From Aureibaculum flavum (GTDB lineage: Bacteria; Bacteroidota; Bacteroidia; Flavobacteriales; Flavobacteriaceae): DNA of 64,000 bases. The position numbers were made by a program, and so were the translations under genes. A model generated the notes under the pieces. That model saw only the letters and a list, made by a program, of their open reading frames with translations, was not told the DNA's origin and did not search any database. The stretch spans positions 62,001-126,000 of the forward strand of contig NZ_JAEHFJ010000003.1 of NCBI RefSeq assembly GCF_016406085.1, given 5' to 3'. Positions 37,415-45,591 of the stretch are shown here, piece by piece (positions within the stretch are counted from its first letter, which is position 1; every line of letters begins with the position of its first letter).

Positions 37415-38065
37415 CTAAAAGTTCTTCAACTCAGCAATAGTTTCTGTCGGATTTTCACTTTTAAACACAAAACTACCAGCTACTAAAACATCGGCACCGG
37501 CACCAACTAACATTGGAGCATTCTTATCATTTACACCACCGTCAATTTCAATCAAAGCTTTTGAGCCTGATTTTTCAATTAAATCTTTCAATTGAATTAC
37601 TTTTTTATAGGTATTTTCAATGAATGATTGTCCACCAAAACCAGGGTTTACACTCATTAATAAGACCAAATCTAAATCAATAATAATATCTTCTAACACT
37701 CTAATTGGCGTGTGCGGATTCAGTACAACTCCTGCTTGCATGCCTTCTGCCTTTATAGCTTGAATGGTTCTGTGCAGGTGATTACAAACTTCGTAATGTA
37801 CTGTTATAATATCTGCTCCTGCCTCTTTAAAATCTTTGATATAACGATCAGGATCTACAATCATTAAATGGACATCCATTGGTTTTTTAGCATGCTTTTT
37901 TATCGCTTTTATTACGGGAATACCAAAAGAGATATTGGGTACAAACATGCCATCCATAACATCAATATGAAACCAATCGGCCTCACTGTTGTTAATCATT
38001 TCTACATCACGTTGTAGGTTGGCAAAATCAGCAGCTAAAATGGAAGGTGCAATTAAATGACTCAT
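37415..38065 (-). CDS. rpe: Ribulose-phosphate 3-epimerase
   Basis: A 216-residue TIM-barrel enzyme of the pentose phosphate pathway converting ribulose-5-P to xylulose-5-P. Metal and catalytic motifs are complete: APSILAADF, His33/Asp35 in FHIDVMDGMFVPN, DVHLMI, MSVNPGFGGQSF and EIDGGVND. Length is typical. It is transcribed toward the left, downstream of rpoD beyond a terminator; a TACTTTTG box on the minus strand at 38082-38089 may be its -7 element but the -33 TTG is missing. Confidence 0.97.
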   Translation of the reverse strand: MSHLIAPSILAADFANLQRDVEMINNSEADWFHIDVMDGMFVPNISFGIPVIKAIKKHAKKPMDVHLMIVDPDRYIKDFKEAGADIITVHYEVCNHLHRTIQAIKAEGMQAGVVLNPHTPIRVLEDIIIDLDLVLLMSVNPGFGGQSFIENTYKKVIQLKDLIEKSGSKALIEIDGGVNDKNAPMLVGAGADVLVAGSFVFKSENPTETIAELKNF

Positions 38066-38165
38066 GTTTTTCTGTTTTTTACAAAAGTAGTGAAATTGTT
38101 ACTAGCGGTTAACGCGTAACGGTTAGTTTTTTTTACATCATTAATGACGAAATCTGAGCGTATAA

Positions 38166-38201
38166 AACAAAAAAAAACGCTTAACTAAATGTTAAGCGTT
38201 T
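38166..38201 (-). terminator. Terminator after rpoD
   Basis: On the minus strand an 11-bp stem (38191-38201 with 38175-38185) with a 5-nt loop is followed by a long T-run (A-run 38168-38177 on the plus strand). Confidence 0.88.
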
Positions 38202-38228
38202 CCAAATTATTGTTAGTAAAACGTAAAC

Positions 38229-39092
38229 CTATCCTAAGTAAGTTCTTAAAATCTTACTTCTTGAAGTATGTTTTAATCTTCTAATTGCTTTTTCTTTAAT
38301 TTGACGAACTCTTTCGCGAGTTAAGTCGAAAGTTTCACCAATTTCCTCTAAAGTCATTGGTTGAGCTTCACCCAATCCAAAATACAAGGCAACAACATCA
38401 GCTTCTCTTGGAGTTAAGGTTTCTAAAGCACGTTCAATCTCAACTTTTAAAGATTCGTGTAATAAGCTTTTATCAGGATTTGGAGACTCACCAGAACGCA
38501 ATACATCATATAAATTTGAATCTTCTCCTTGAATTAAAGGAGCATCCATAGATACGTGACGCCCTGCATTTTTTAACGACTCTTTTACGTCATTAATAGT
38601 CATGTCTAATTCTTTTGCAATTTCTTCTGCAGAAGGTGGTCTTTCATTATCTTGTTCTAAACGGGCATATGTTTTATTAATTTTATTAATAGAACCAATT
38701 TTGTTTAAAGGTAAACGTACAATTCTTGATTGCTCAGCTAATGCTTGCAAAATAGATTGTCTAATCCACCATACCGCGTAAGAAATAAACTTAAAACCTC
38801 TAGTTTCATCAAAACGTTTAGCAGCTTTTATCAAACCTAAGTTACCTTCATTAATTAAATCTGGTAAGGTTAAGCCTTGATTTTGATACTGCTTAGCAAC
38901 AGACACTACGAAACGTAAATTAGCTTTTGTCAAACGCTCTAAAGCCACTTGATCACCAGCTTTAATACGCTGAGCTAATTCAACTTCCATATCAGCAGTA
39001 ATTAAATCAACTTTACCTATTTCTTGTAAATATTTATCTAATGATGCTGTTTCGCGGTTAGTTACCTGTTTTGTTATTTTAAGTTGTCTCAT
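38229..39092 (-). CDS. rpoD: Primary RNA polymerase sigma factor
   Basis: A 287-residue housekeeping sigma-70 factor. It lacks the long N-terminal region 1.1 and the non-conserved insert of E. coli RpoD, which is the Bacteroidota form. Region 1.2 ([16 protein letters not shown]), region 2 ([17 protein letters not shown], then [13 protein letters not shown]), region 3 and region 4 ([23 protein letters not shown]) are complete. This factor recognises the TTG / TAnnTTTG promoters seen across this window. It lies downstream of rpsO-pnp, on the same strand, separated by terminators. Confidence 0.96.
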   Translation of the reverse strand: MRQLKITKQVTNRETASLDKYLQEIGKVDLITADMEVELAQRIKAGDQVALERLTKANLRFVVSVAKQYQNQGLTLPDLINEGNLGLIKAAKRFDETRGFKFISYAVWWIRQSILQALAEQSRIVRLPLNKIGSINKINKTYARLEQDNERPPSAEEIAKELDMTINDVKESLKNAGRHVSMDAPLIQGEDSNLYDVLRSGESPNPDKSLLHESLKVEIERALETLTPREADVVALYFGLGEAQPMTLEEIGETFDLTRERVRQIKEKAIRRLKHTSRSKILRTYLG

Positions 39093-39437
39093 GTAATTTC
39101 TGCTGTTTTATTAATGTTAAATTTTGTTGTGTACTATATATACGTTACTAGTTACTGAAATGTTACAATTATTTCACTTTAAATTAAAAAAAGATGAATT
39201 TGATGTTAACAATTTCCCTAATTAGAACACTTATAGACGTTAAATTCCTATTAATATTATAAATAAGACGATAAAAATCTGTTAAAACTATCCTTCGCAG
39301 AGTTGTTTTCAAACAACAATAATGACATTGATTACAACTATAGCAGGTGTTACATAAAGCATTTGGAAGAAATAAAACATTGAAAATTATTTTCACTCGT
39401 AAAATGTTAAGCAATGGATAGTATATCTTTAAAACAA
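39093..39437. other. Region upstream of rpoD without a gene (345 nt)
   Basis: Noncoding gap between pnp terminator and rpoD. It should hold the rpoD promoter, but no exact TAnnTTTG with a spaced TTG is visible on the minus strand. TAACATTTC (about 39153-39161, minus) is the nearest. No RNA gene was recognised. An 88-residue open frame on the minus strand has Cys-rich, non-protein-like composition. Confidence 0.45.
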
Positions 39438-39472
39438 AAAAACCTGTCAATAATAATATTGACAGGTTTTAA
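39438..39472 (-). terminator. Terminator after pnp
   Basis: A long stem (AAACCTGTCAAT with ATTGACAGGTTT) with a short loop; on the minus strand it is followed by a T-run. Confidence 0.85.
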
Positions 39473-39493
39473 ATTTATAAAATCTAGAAGAAA

Positions 39494-41710
39494 TTAATCT
39501 CTTCTTGGTTTTCTATCATCGCGACGGTTATCACGTCCGCGATTGTCTCTTCCTTTATTTTCTCTTGGTGGTCTTTCAACAAAACCTTCTGGTTTTGGTA
39601 AAATAGCTTTACGAGAAACTTTTTCTTTACGTGTTCTTGAATCAACACCGAAATATTTTACATCAAAAACGTCTCCCATATTAACGACATCGCTAACATT
39701 TTCTGTACGTTCCCAAGCTAATTCACTTACGTGCAATAACACTTCGTTACCTGGAGCATCCATATATTCAACTACAGCACCAAAATCTAACATTTTGATA
39801 ACTTTAACTTCGTATACCTTACCAACTTCAGGTTTGAACAATAAAGAATCTATTTTTGCCATTACAGCATCAATACCTTTTTTACCAACACCTAAAATTT
39901 CAACAATACCTTCTTCAGTTATTGGATCTTCGTTAATAACGATAGTAGTCTCAGTTTCTTTTTGCATTTCCTGAATTACTTTTCCACCAGGTCCAATTAA
40001 GGCTCCGATAAATTCGTTAGGAATACGTCTTGTTACCATTGTAGGAGCATGCTCTTTAACATCAGCATTTGGTGTAGCAATAGTATCTGTTATTTTTTCT
40101 AAGATATGTAAACGACCATTACGAGCTTGATTTAGTGCATTTACTAAAATCTCATAAGACAATCCTTTTACTTTTATATCCATTTGACAAGCGGTAATAC
40201 CGTCTGCCGTACCTGTTACTTTAAAGTCCATATCACCTAAATGATCTTCATCACCTAAGATATCAGATAAAACAGCATATTTCCCAGAATCTCCATCAGA
40301 AATTAATCCCATAGCAATACCAGAAACTGGTTTTGTCATTTGAACCCCAGCATCCATAAGAGCCATTGTACCAGAACAAACTGTTGCCATAGAAGAAGAA
40401 CCGTTAGATTCTAATACTTCTGAAACAACTCTCACTGTATAAGGACAATCCGCAGGTATCATTCCTTTTAATGCACGTTGAGCTAAGTTACCATGTCCTA
40501 CCTCTCTACGAGATGTTCCACGGATAGGTCTAGCTTCTCCAGTACAGAAAGGAGGGAAATTATAATGTAAGTAGAAATTTTCTTCACCTTCATGAGAAGG
40601 CATATCAATTTTATTTGCATCTCTAGAAGTTCCCAACGTTACGGTTGCTAAAGCTTGCGTTTCACCTCTTGTGAAAATTGCAGAACCATGAACAGATGGT
40701 AAGTAATCTACTTCACACCAGATAGGTCTAATTTCGTCAGTTTTACGACCGTCTAAGCGTAACCCTTCATTTAAGGTAAGATCACGAATAGCCGCCTTTT
40801 CAGCAGCACGATAATATTTAGAAACTAAACCACCAAAATCTGCTAATTCTTCTTCAGAAAAAGTTGCTTTGATTTCCTCTTTTATTTCAGAAAATGCTGC
40901 ACTTCTTTCATGCTTAGAAGATCCTGCTTTTGCAATGGCATATACTTTATCGTACGCCATGTCATAAACTTTTTTTGCTAAATCTTCGTCAGATCTTTCT
41001 TCAGGGTATTCACGAACTTCTTTCTTTCCGAAAGCTTCAGCTAATCTTAATTGAGCAGCACATTGTACTTTAATTGCTTCATGTGCAAACTTGATAGCTT
41101 CAGTCATTTCTTCTTCAGAAATTTCATCCATTTCACCTTCAACCATCATTACAGAATCAGCAGAAGCACCAATCATCATGTCGATGTCAGATTCTGCCAA
41201 CTGAGCTCTAGTTGGGTTAATTACAAACTCACCATTAACACGACCTACTCTGGCTTCAGAGATAGCACATTCAAATGGGAAATCTGACAATTGGATAGCT
41301 GCAGATGCTGCCAATCCTGCCATTGCATCTGGCATAACATCATCATCATGAGACATTAACTGAATCATAACTTGAGTTTCAGAGTGATAGTCTTTAGGGA
41401 ATAACGGACGTAAAACTCTGTCCACTAAACGCATTGTTAATACTTCACCATCACTTGGTCTTGCTTCTCTTTTAAAGAATCCTCCTGGGTAACGCCCAGC
41501 AGCAGCAAATTTTTCGCGATAATCTACCGTTAATGGTAAAAAATCAAGATCTTTTTGTTCGTAGTTAGAAACAACTGTACATAATAACATACATTTTCCT
41601 GATTGCACAACAACGCTACCGTGAGCTTGTTTTGCTAACTTTCCTGTTTCTAAAGAAATGGTTCTTCCATCTCCTAAATCGATAATTTCGGTAAAAACCT
41701 TAGGTATCAT
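39494..41710 (-). CDS. pnp: Polyribonucleotide nucleotidyltransferase
   Basis: A 738-residue 3'-5' phosphorolytic exoribonuclease, core of the RNA degradation machinery. It has two RNase PH domains ([18 protein letters not shown] near residue 70; the second around [15 protein letters not shown] and [13 protein letters not shown]), a KH domain ([19 protein letters not shown]) and an S1 domain ([20 protein letters not shown]). The last 25 residues are an Arg/Asp-rich tail with [11 protein letters not shown], probably RNA- or protein-binding. It follows rpsO on the same strand, as in many bacteria, with a 180-nt leader containing hairpins. Confidence 0.97.
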   Translation of the reverse strand: MIPKVFTEIIDLGDGRTISLETGKLAKQAHGSVVVQSGKCMLLCTVVSNYEQKDLDFLPLTVDYREKFAAAGRYPGGFFKREARPSDGEVLTMRLVDRVLRPLFPKDYHSETQVMIQLMSHDDDVMPDAMAGLAASAAIQLSDFPFECAISEARVGRVNGEFVINPTRAQLAESDIDMMIGASADSVMMVEGEMDEISEEEMTEAIKFAHEAIKVQCAAQLRLAEAFGKKEVREYPEERSDEDLAKKVYDMAYDKVYAIAKAGSSKHERSAAFSEIKEEIKATFSEEELADFGGLVSKYYRAAEKAAIRDLTLNEGLRLDGRKTDEIRPIWCEVDYLPSVHGSAIFTRGETQALATVTLGTSRDANKIDMPSHEGEENFYLHYNFPPFCTGEARPIRGTSRREVGHGNLAQRALKGMIPADCPYTVRVVSEVLESNGSSSMATVCSGTMALMDAGVQMTKPVSGIAMGLISDGDSGKYAVLSDILGDEDHLGDMDFKVTGTADGITACQMDIKVKGLSYEILVNALNQARNGRLHILEKITDTIATPNADVKEHAPTMVTRRIPNEFIGALIGPGGKVIQEMQKETETTIVINEDPITEEGIVEILGVGKKGIDAVMAKIDSLLFKPEVGKVYEVKVIKMLDFGAVVEYMDAPGNEVLLHVSELAWERTENVSDVVNMGDVFDVKYFGVDSRTRKEKVSRKAILPKPEGFVERPPRENKGRDNRGRDNRRDDRKPRRD

Positions 41711-41753
41711 AAATAAATTTTTTAACCCATCTATTGATAGGTGTAATTAAACA

Positions 41754-41859
41754 ATTGGTTACCGTCAGGCTGGACGGTCAGGTTGTGTGTTGTGTGTTAA
41801 CCAATGAAAAGAAGTAAGCTTTTTTTATCCTGAAACCCCCGAATTCATCGGGGCAGGAT
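41754..41859 (-). other. Structured leader upstream of pnp
   Basis: Two stem-loops precede pnp. The first has an 8-bp outer stem (41754-41761 with 41798-41805) enclosing a 6-bp hairpin (41761-41766 with 41773-41778). The second has ATCCTG (41827-41832) pairing with CAGGAT (41853-41858) around a CCCCGA/TCGGGG core. Neither has a T-run. They could be targets for RNase III-like control, as in E. coli rpsO-pnp, or simply intergenic repeat elements. Confidence 0.5.
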
Positions 41860-41863
41860 TAAT

Positions 41864-41889
41864 AAAAAAGAGGCATAAAGCCTCTTTTT
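41864..41889 (-). terminator. Terminator after rpsO
   Basis: A 10-bp stem (AAAAAGAGGC with GCCTCTTTTT) with a 5-nt loop begins one base after the rpsO stop; T-run on the minus strand. It may be leaky, allowing readthrough into pnp. Confidence 0.82.
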
Positions 41890-41890
41890 G

Positions 41891-42160
41891 TTATTTTCTA
41901 ATATTTAACTCTTGAATTAACTCACGATATTTTACAATATCAGTTTTAATCAAGTAATCAAGTAAATTTCTACGTTTTCCTACTAATTTTACTAGAGAAC
42001 GCTCTGTATTAAAATCTTTACGATTCTTTTTTAAATGTTCTGACAAATGGTTGATTCTGTAAGTAAATAAGGCTATTTGACCTTCAGTTGAACCTGTGTC
42101 TTTTTCTGATTTTCCGTGTTTTTTGAAAATCTCTGATTTTTTTTCTGCTGCTAAATACAT
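41891..42160 (-). CDS. rpsO: 30S ribosomal protein S15
   Basis: An 89-residue protein of the small subunit that binds 16S rRNA and starts platform assembly. It is a full-length match: EIFKKHGKSEKDTGSTEGQIA, the HLSEHLKKNRKDFNTERSL rRNA-binding helix and LVGKRRNLLDYL. It has a consensus promoter about 60-90 nt upstream. Confidence 0.97.
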   Translation of the reverse strand: MYLAAEKKSEIFKKHGKSEKDTGSTEGQIALFTYRINHLSEHLKKNRKDFNTERSLVKLVGKRRNLLDYLIKTDIVKYRELIQELNIRK

Positions 42161-42216
42161 GCTAACATTAAGTTTTTTTAATTAATAATTTTTATGTATC
42201 GAATTATTTCGAGCGG

Positions 42217-42246
42217 CAAATATAAAACTATTATTCCGATTAGCAA
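42217..42246 (-). promoter_or_regulatory. Promoter for rpsO
   Basis: On the minus strand TTG at 42246-42244, 19-nt spacer and TATATTTG at 42224-42217: an exact Bacteroidota promoter, giving a leader of about 50 nt. Confidence 0.68.
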
Positions 42247-42357
42247 TAGCTCGCATTAAGTAATGAGCATAACATCTCTGAATATAAAAGACAATGTATC
42301 CATTTATAGAGACGATAAATTGATTTTAAATATCAGACTTCTAAAAGAAAAATCTTT

Positions 42358-43356
42358 TTAATCTTCACCATAAACGAGTTCTAAAAAATCTTCTTTTCGA
42401 ATATCTCCAAAATATTCACGGATAGCAATGCTTTTTAATGCCATTGAAATATCTTCTTTTTCATAACGGATTCCTTTCAATAAATTTTCAATATTTGAAA
42501 CGGGTTCTTTACCAAAGAAATCACCATAGATTACAAATTCTTTGATATACCCTTTTTCTACAAATATTCTCAAATCAATTTCGCCTATTGGAAAACGCTT
42601 TGTACGTTGAATATTGAATTTAGGTGAACGTCCGTGGTTCCAATCCCAAGTATCATATTTTTCAGCTTTCAGTTGATGTACAGCATTCCATTCATCTGCA
42701 GTAAGATAATAACTTTCAAAAGGTTCACTTTCTTCATAAAGTCCTTCCAACAATAATTTTTTAAATTGTTCGATTTTCATCGGGTTATTCAAAAACTCTG
42801 AAATATTAGCTACTCTACTTCGAACAGATTTGTGACCTTTCGATTCAATTTTGCTCATTTTAACGTTTAATGCGTGTACTACTTCAGCCAAATCAGTGTC
42901 AAAAAGCAAAGTACCATGACTAATCATTCGCTTACCAGTAGAAAATTGAGCAGTGCCAGAAATCTTCTTCTCTTCTACTTGAATATCGTTTCTGCCTTTT
43001 AGTTCGGCATCAAGACCTAATTGCTGTAATACTTTTATAACTGGAGCCGTAAACTTCTTGAAGTTGTTTAAACTTTTATTGTCGTGATTCGTAATAAAAC
43101 TAAAATTAAGATTTCCAAAATCATGATAAACCGCACCACCTCCAGAAACTCGGCGAACAACATGAATATTGTTATCTGTTACGTACTGTTGGTTTATCTC
43201 TTCTAACGTATTTTGGTTCCTACCTATTATTATCGAAGATTCGTTGATGTAGAATAACAAGTAATCTTGGTCACTACTAAAGTTTCTCAACGCATATTCT
43301 TCAAGAGCAAGATTTAGACGCGGATCTGTAACTCCTTCATTTTCTATAAAAATCAT
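42358..43356 (-). CDS. lplA: Lipoate-protein ligase
   Basis: A 332-residue enzyme that activates lipoate with ATP and attaches it to 2-oxoacid dehydrogenases and the glycine cleavage H protein. Family motifs are present: the RRVSGGGAVYHDFGNLNFSF loop, GRNDIQVEEKKISGTAQ with the catalytic Lys, and SHGTLLFDTDL. The C-terminal accessory domain (about 235-332, from GRSPKFNIQRTKRFPIGEID) is included, so it is the two-domain LplA form. It lies 44 nt downstream of accD on the same strand; both concern acyl/lipoyl metabolism but a shared transcript is uncertain. Confidence 0.94.
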   Translation of the reverse strand: MIFIENEGVTDPRLNLALEEYALRNFSSDQDYLLFYINESSIIIGRNQNTLEEINQQYVTDNNIHVVRRVSGGGAVYHDFGNLNFSFITNHDNKSLNNFKKFTAPVIKVLQQLGLDAELKGRNDIQVEEKKISGTAQFSTGKRMISHGTLLFDTDLAEVVHALNVKMSKIESKGHKSVRSRVANISEFLNNPMKIEQFKKLLLEGLYEESEPFESYYLTADEWNAVHQLKAEKYDTWDWNHGRSPKFNIQRTKRFPIGEIDLRIFVEKGYIKEFVIYGDFFGKEPVSNIENLLKGIRYEKEDISMALKSIAIREYFGDIRKEDFLELVYGED

Positions 43357-43400
43357 TTTACTTTTTATTTGAAGGTAAAGATAATGATTTTAGATTATTT

Positions 43401-44285
43401 TTAGGCCTTTTCCTTAACTTGAGGCTCCGTTCTAATTGGTAAATTCTGAATCAAATCAATATATAGATTAATCTGTTCTTTTAGATTTTTACGCTCTATT
43501 ATTTTATCTAAAAAACCGTGTTCTAAGACAAATTCTGAACGCTGAAAACCTTCAGGTAAATCTTTACCAGTAGTATCTTTTACAACACGTGGTCCTGCAA
43601 AAGCAACAAGTGCATTTGGCTCAGCAAAATTTACATCACCTAACATGGCATATGATGCCGTTGTACCTCCCGTAGTTGGATCTGTACATAATGAAATATA
43701 TGGAACACCTGCCTCAGCTAACTGAGCTAATTTTGCAGATGTTTTCACTAATTGCATCAAAGAATAAGAAGCTTCTTGCATTCTTGCTCCTCCTGATTTT
43801 GAAATTATTAATAATGGAATTTTATTTTTAATTGAATAGTCTATTGCTCTAGCTATTTTTTCACCGACAACACTCCCCATTGAACCTCCAATAAAAGAAA
43901 AATCCATGGCAGCAATAACCAATTCTTTACCAAAAGACTCACCAACGGCAGTTCTTATAGCATCTTTTAATTTTGTTTTTTCCTCAGCATCCTTTAATCG
44001 ATCTGTATATTTTTTTGTATCGGTAAACTTTAAAGGATCTTTAGATGTTATTTTAGCATTAAGCTCCGTAAATTTATTTTCATCAAACAAAATTTCAAAG
44101 TACTCATTACTTCCAATTCTTACATGGTAACCATCCTCTGGACTCACGTAAAAATTTTCTTTCAACTCCTCAGTATCAACAATTTTACCACTAGGTGTTT
44201 TGTACCAAAGTCCTTTTGGTACATCTTTTTTATCTTCAGTAGCAGTTTGAATTCCTTTATCTTTTCTTTTAAACCAAGACGACAT
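43401..44285 (-). CDS. accD: Acetyl-CoA carboxylase carboxyltransferase beta subunit (no zinc finger)
   Basis: A 294-residue subunit of the carboxyltransferase that makes malonyl-CoA for fatty-acid synthesis. The crotonase-like core is intact: [48 protein letters not shown] and [16 protein letters not shown]. The N-terminal domain usually holds a four-Cys zinc ribbon; here the matching stretch (about residues 24-58, [20 protein letters not shown] and [15 protein letters not shown]) has no Cys at all. The same substitution is, as far as I recall, general in Flavobacteriaceae. AccA is not in the window. Confidence 0.95.
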   Translation of the reverse strand: MSSWFKRKDKGIQTATEDKKDVPKGLWYKTPSGKIVDTEELKENFYVSPEDGYHVRIGSNEYFEILFDENKFTELNAKITSKDPLKFTDTKKYTDRLKDAEEKTKLKDAIRTAVGESFGKELVIAAMDFSFIGGSMGSVVGEKIARAIDYSIKNKIPLLIISKSGGARMQEASYSLMQLVKTSAKLAQLAEAGVPYISLCTDPTTGGTTASYAMLGDVNFAEPNALVAFAGPRVVKDTTGKDLPEGFQRSEFVLEHGFLDKIIERKNLKEQINLYIDLIQNLPIRTEPQVKEKA

Positions 44286-44326
44286 ATTATATAAATTTAT
44301 TAAGATGCAAGTTACTAAAAAATAAG

Positions 44327-44360
44327 AAAGCCCAACAAAAATTAAATTTTATTGGGCTTT
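44327..44360. terminator. Terminator between fbaA and accD
   Basis: A 9-bp stem (AAAGCCCAA at 44327-44335 with TTGGGCTTT at 44352-44360) flanked by A/T-rich runs; it follows fbaA on the minus strand. Confidence 0.7.
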
Positions 44361-44377
44361 TTAATTAAAAAGGTTTT

Positions 44378-45445
44378 TTACAATGTGTTAACATTGTTTA
44401 AATCTTCAAAGGCTTTTTTAAGTCTAGTTACAAAAGTATCTTCACCTTTACGCAACCATACTCTTGGATCATAATATTTTTTATTTGGAGATTCAGGACC
44501 GTCTGGGCTACCAATTTGAGCTTTCAAATAATCAGCTTTTTCAATCATATAATCACGAATACCTGACATAAATGCATATTGCATATCTGTATCAATATTC
44601 ATTTTTATAACACCATAACCTATTGCTTCTCTGATTTCTTCAACAGTAGAACCTGATCCACCATGAAAAACAAAATCAATATGATTATGCTCAACACCAT
44701 ATTTTTTGGTAACATATTCTTGTGAATTTCTAAGAATTTTTGGAGTTAACTTTACATTACCTGGTTTATAAACACCATGAACATTACCAAATGCTGCAGC
44801 TATAGTAAATTTATCACTTATTTTAGAAAGTTCTTCATATGCATAAGCAACTTCTTCAGGTTGAGTATATAATTTTGATTCATCAACATCACTATTATCA
44901 ACACCATCTTCTTCACCACCAGTAATACCTAATTCAATTTCCAACGTCATTCCCATTTTACTCATACGAGTCAAATAAGTTTTACAAATCTCTATGTTTT
45001 CCTCAATTGGCTCTTCTGAAAGGTCAATCATGTGACTACTATACAAAGGCTTGCCTGTTTCTTTAAAATGTTGTTCACTAGCATCTAATAAACCATCAAT
45101 CCAAGGTAATAATTTTTTTGCACAGTGGTCAGTATGTAAAATTACTGGCACACCATAAGCTTCTGCCAATATATGAATATGTTTAGCTCCGGCAATAGCA
45201 CCTAAAACAGCTGCTTTCTGATTTTCATTGCTAAGTCCTTTTCCTGCATTAAATTGAGCACCTCCGTTAGAAAATTGGATGATAACTGGAGCATTTAAAT
45301 CTCTAGCTGTTTCTAACACACCATTAATAGTGTCTGATCCAATTACGTTAACCGCTGGTAATGCAAATCCTTTTTCCTTTGCATATTTGAAAATCTCTTG
45401 TACTTGGTCGCCTGTTGCAACACCTGGTTTTATATTGTGAGCCAT
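44378..45445 (-). CDS. fbaA: Class II fructose-bisphosphate aldolase
   Basis: A 355-residue zinc-dependent glycolytic/gluconeogenic aldolase. Zinc and active-site motifs are complete: HTDHCAKKLLPWIDGLL, ELGITGGEEDGVDN, AAFGNVHGVYKPGNV and DFVFHGGSGSTVEEI, with the NIDTDMQYAF phosphate-binding segment. It is the long (type A) class II form, as in E. coli FbaA. It is monocistronic, with a terminator behind it. Confidence 0.97.
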   Translation of the reverse strand: MAHNIKPGVATGDQVQEIFKYAKEKGFALPAVNVIGSDTINGVLETARDLNAPVIIQFSNGGAQFNAGKGLSNENQKAAVLGAIAGAKHIHILAEAYGVPVILHTDHCAKKLLPWIDGLLDASEQHFKETGKPLYSSHMIDLSEEPIEENIEICKTYLTRMSKMGMTLEIELGITGGEEDGVDNSDVDESKLYTQPEEVAYAYEELSKISDKFTIAAAFGNVHGVYKPGNVKLTPKILRNSQEYVTKKYGVEHNHIDFVFHGGSGSTVEEIREAIGYGVIKMNIDTDMQYAFMSGIRDYMIEKADYLKAQIGSPDGPESPNKKYYDPRVWLRKGEDTFVTRLKKAFEDLNNVNTL

Positions 45446-45591
45446 AATTTATTGATTATAATTGAAATGTAAATTTACAAAAATTAAATAGGATGGAAAC
45501 AGGAGTAGCTGTAAAAATACGAAAACGTTGTATTTTGTCTAATTTACTTTTTTACATCGCACAAGCAACTGAGATAAACTACGTTTCTGTT

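Noticed and set aside
39184-39450. 88-residue minus-strand open frame upstream of rpoD
   Set aside because: Cys/Asn-rich composition unlike a protein, overlaps the pnp terminator, and no ribosome-binding site.
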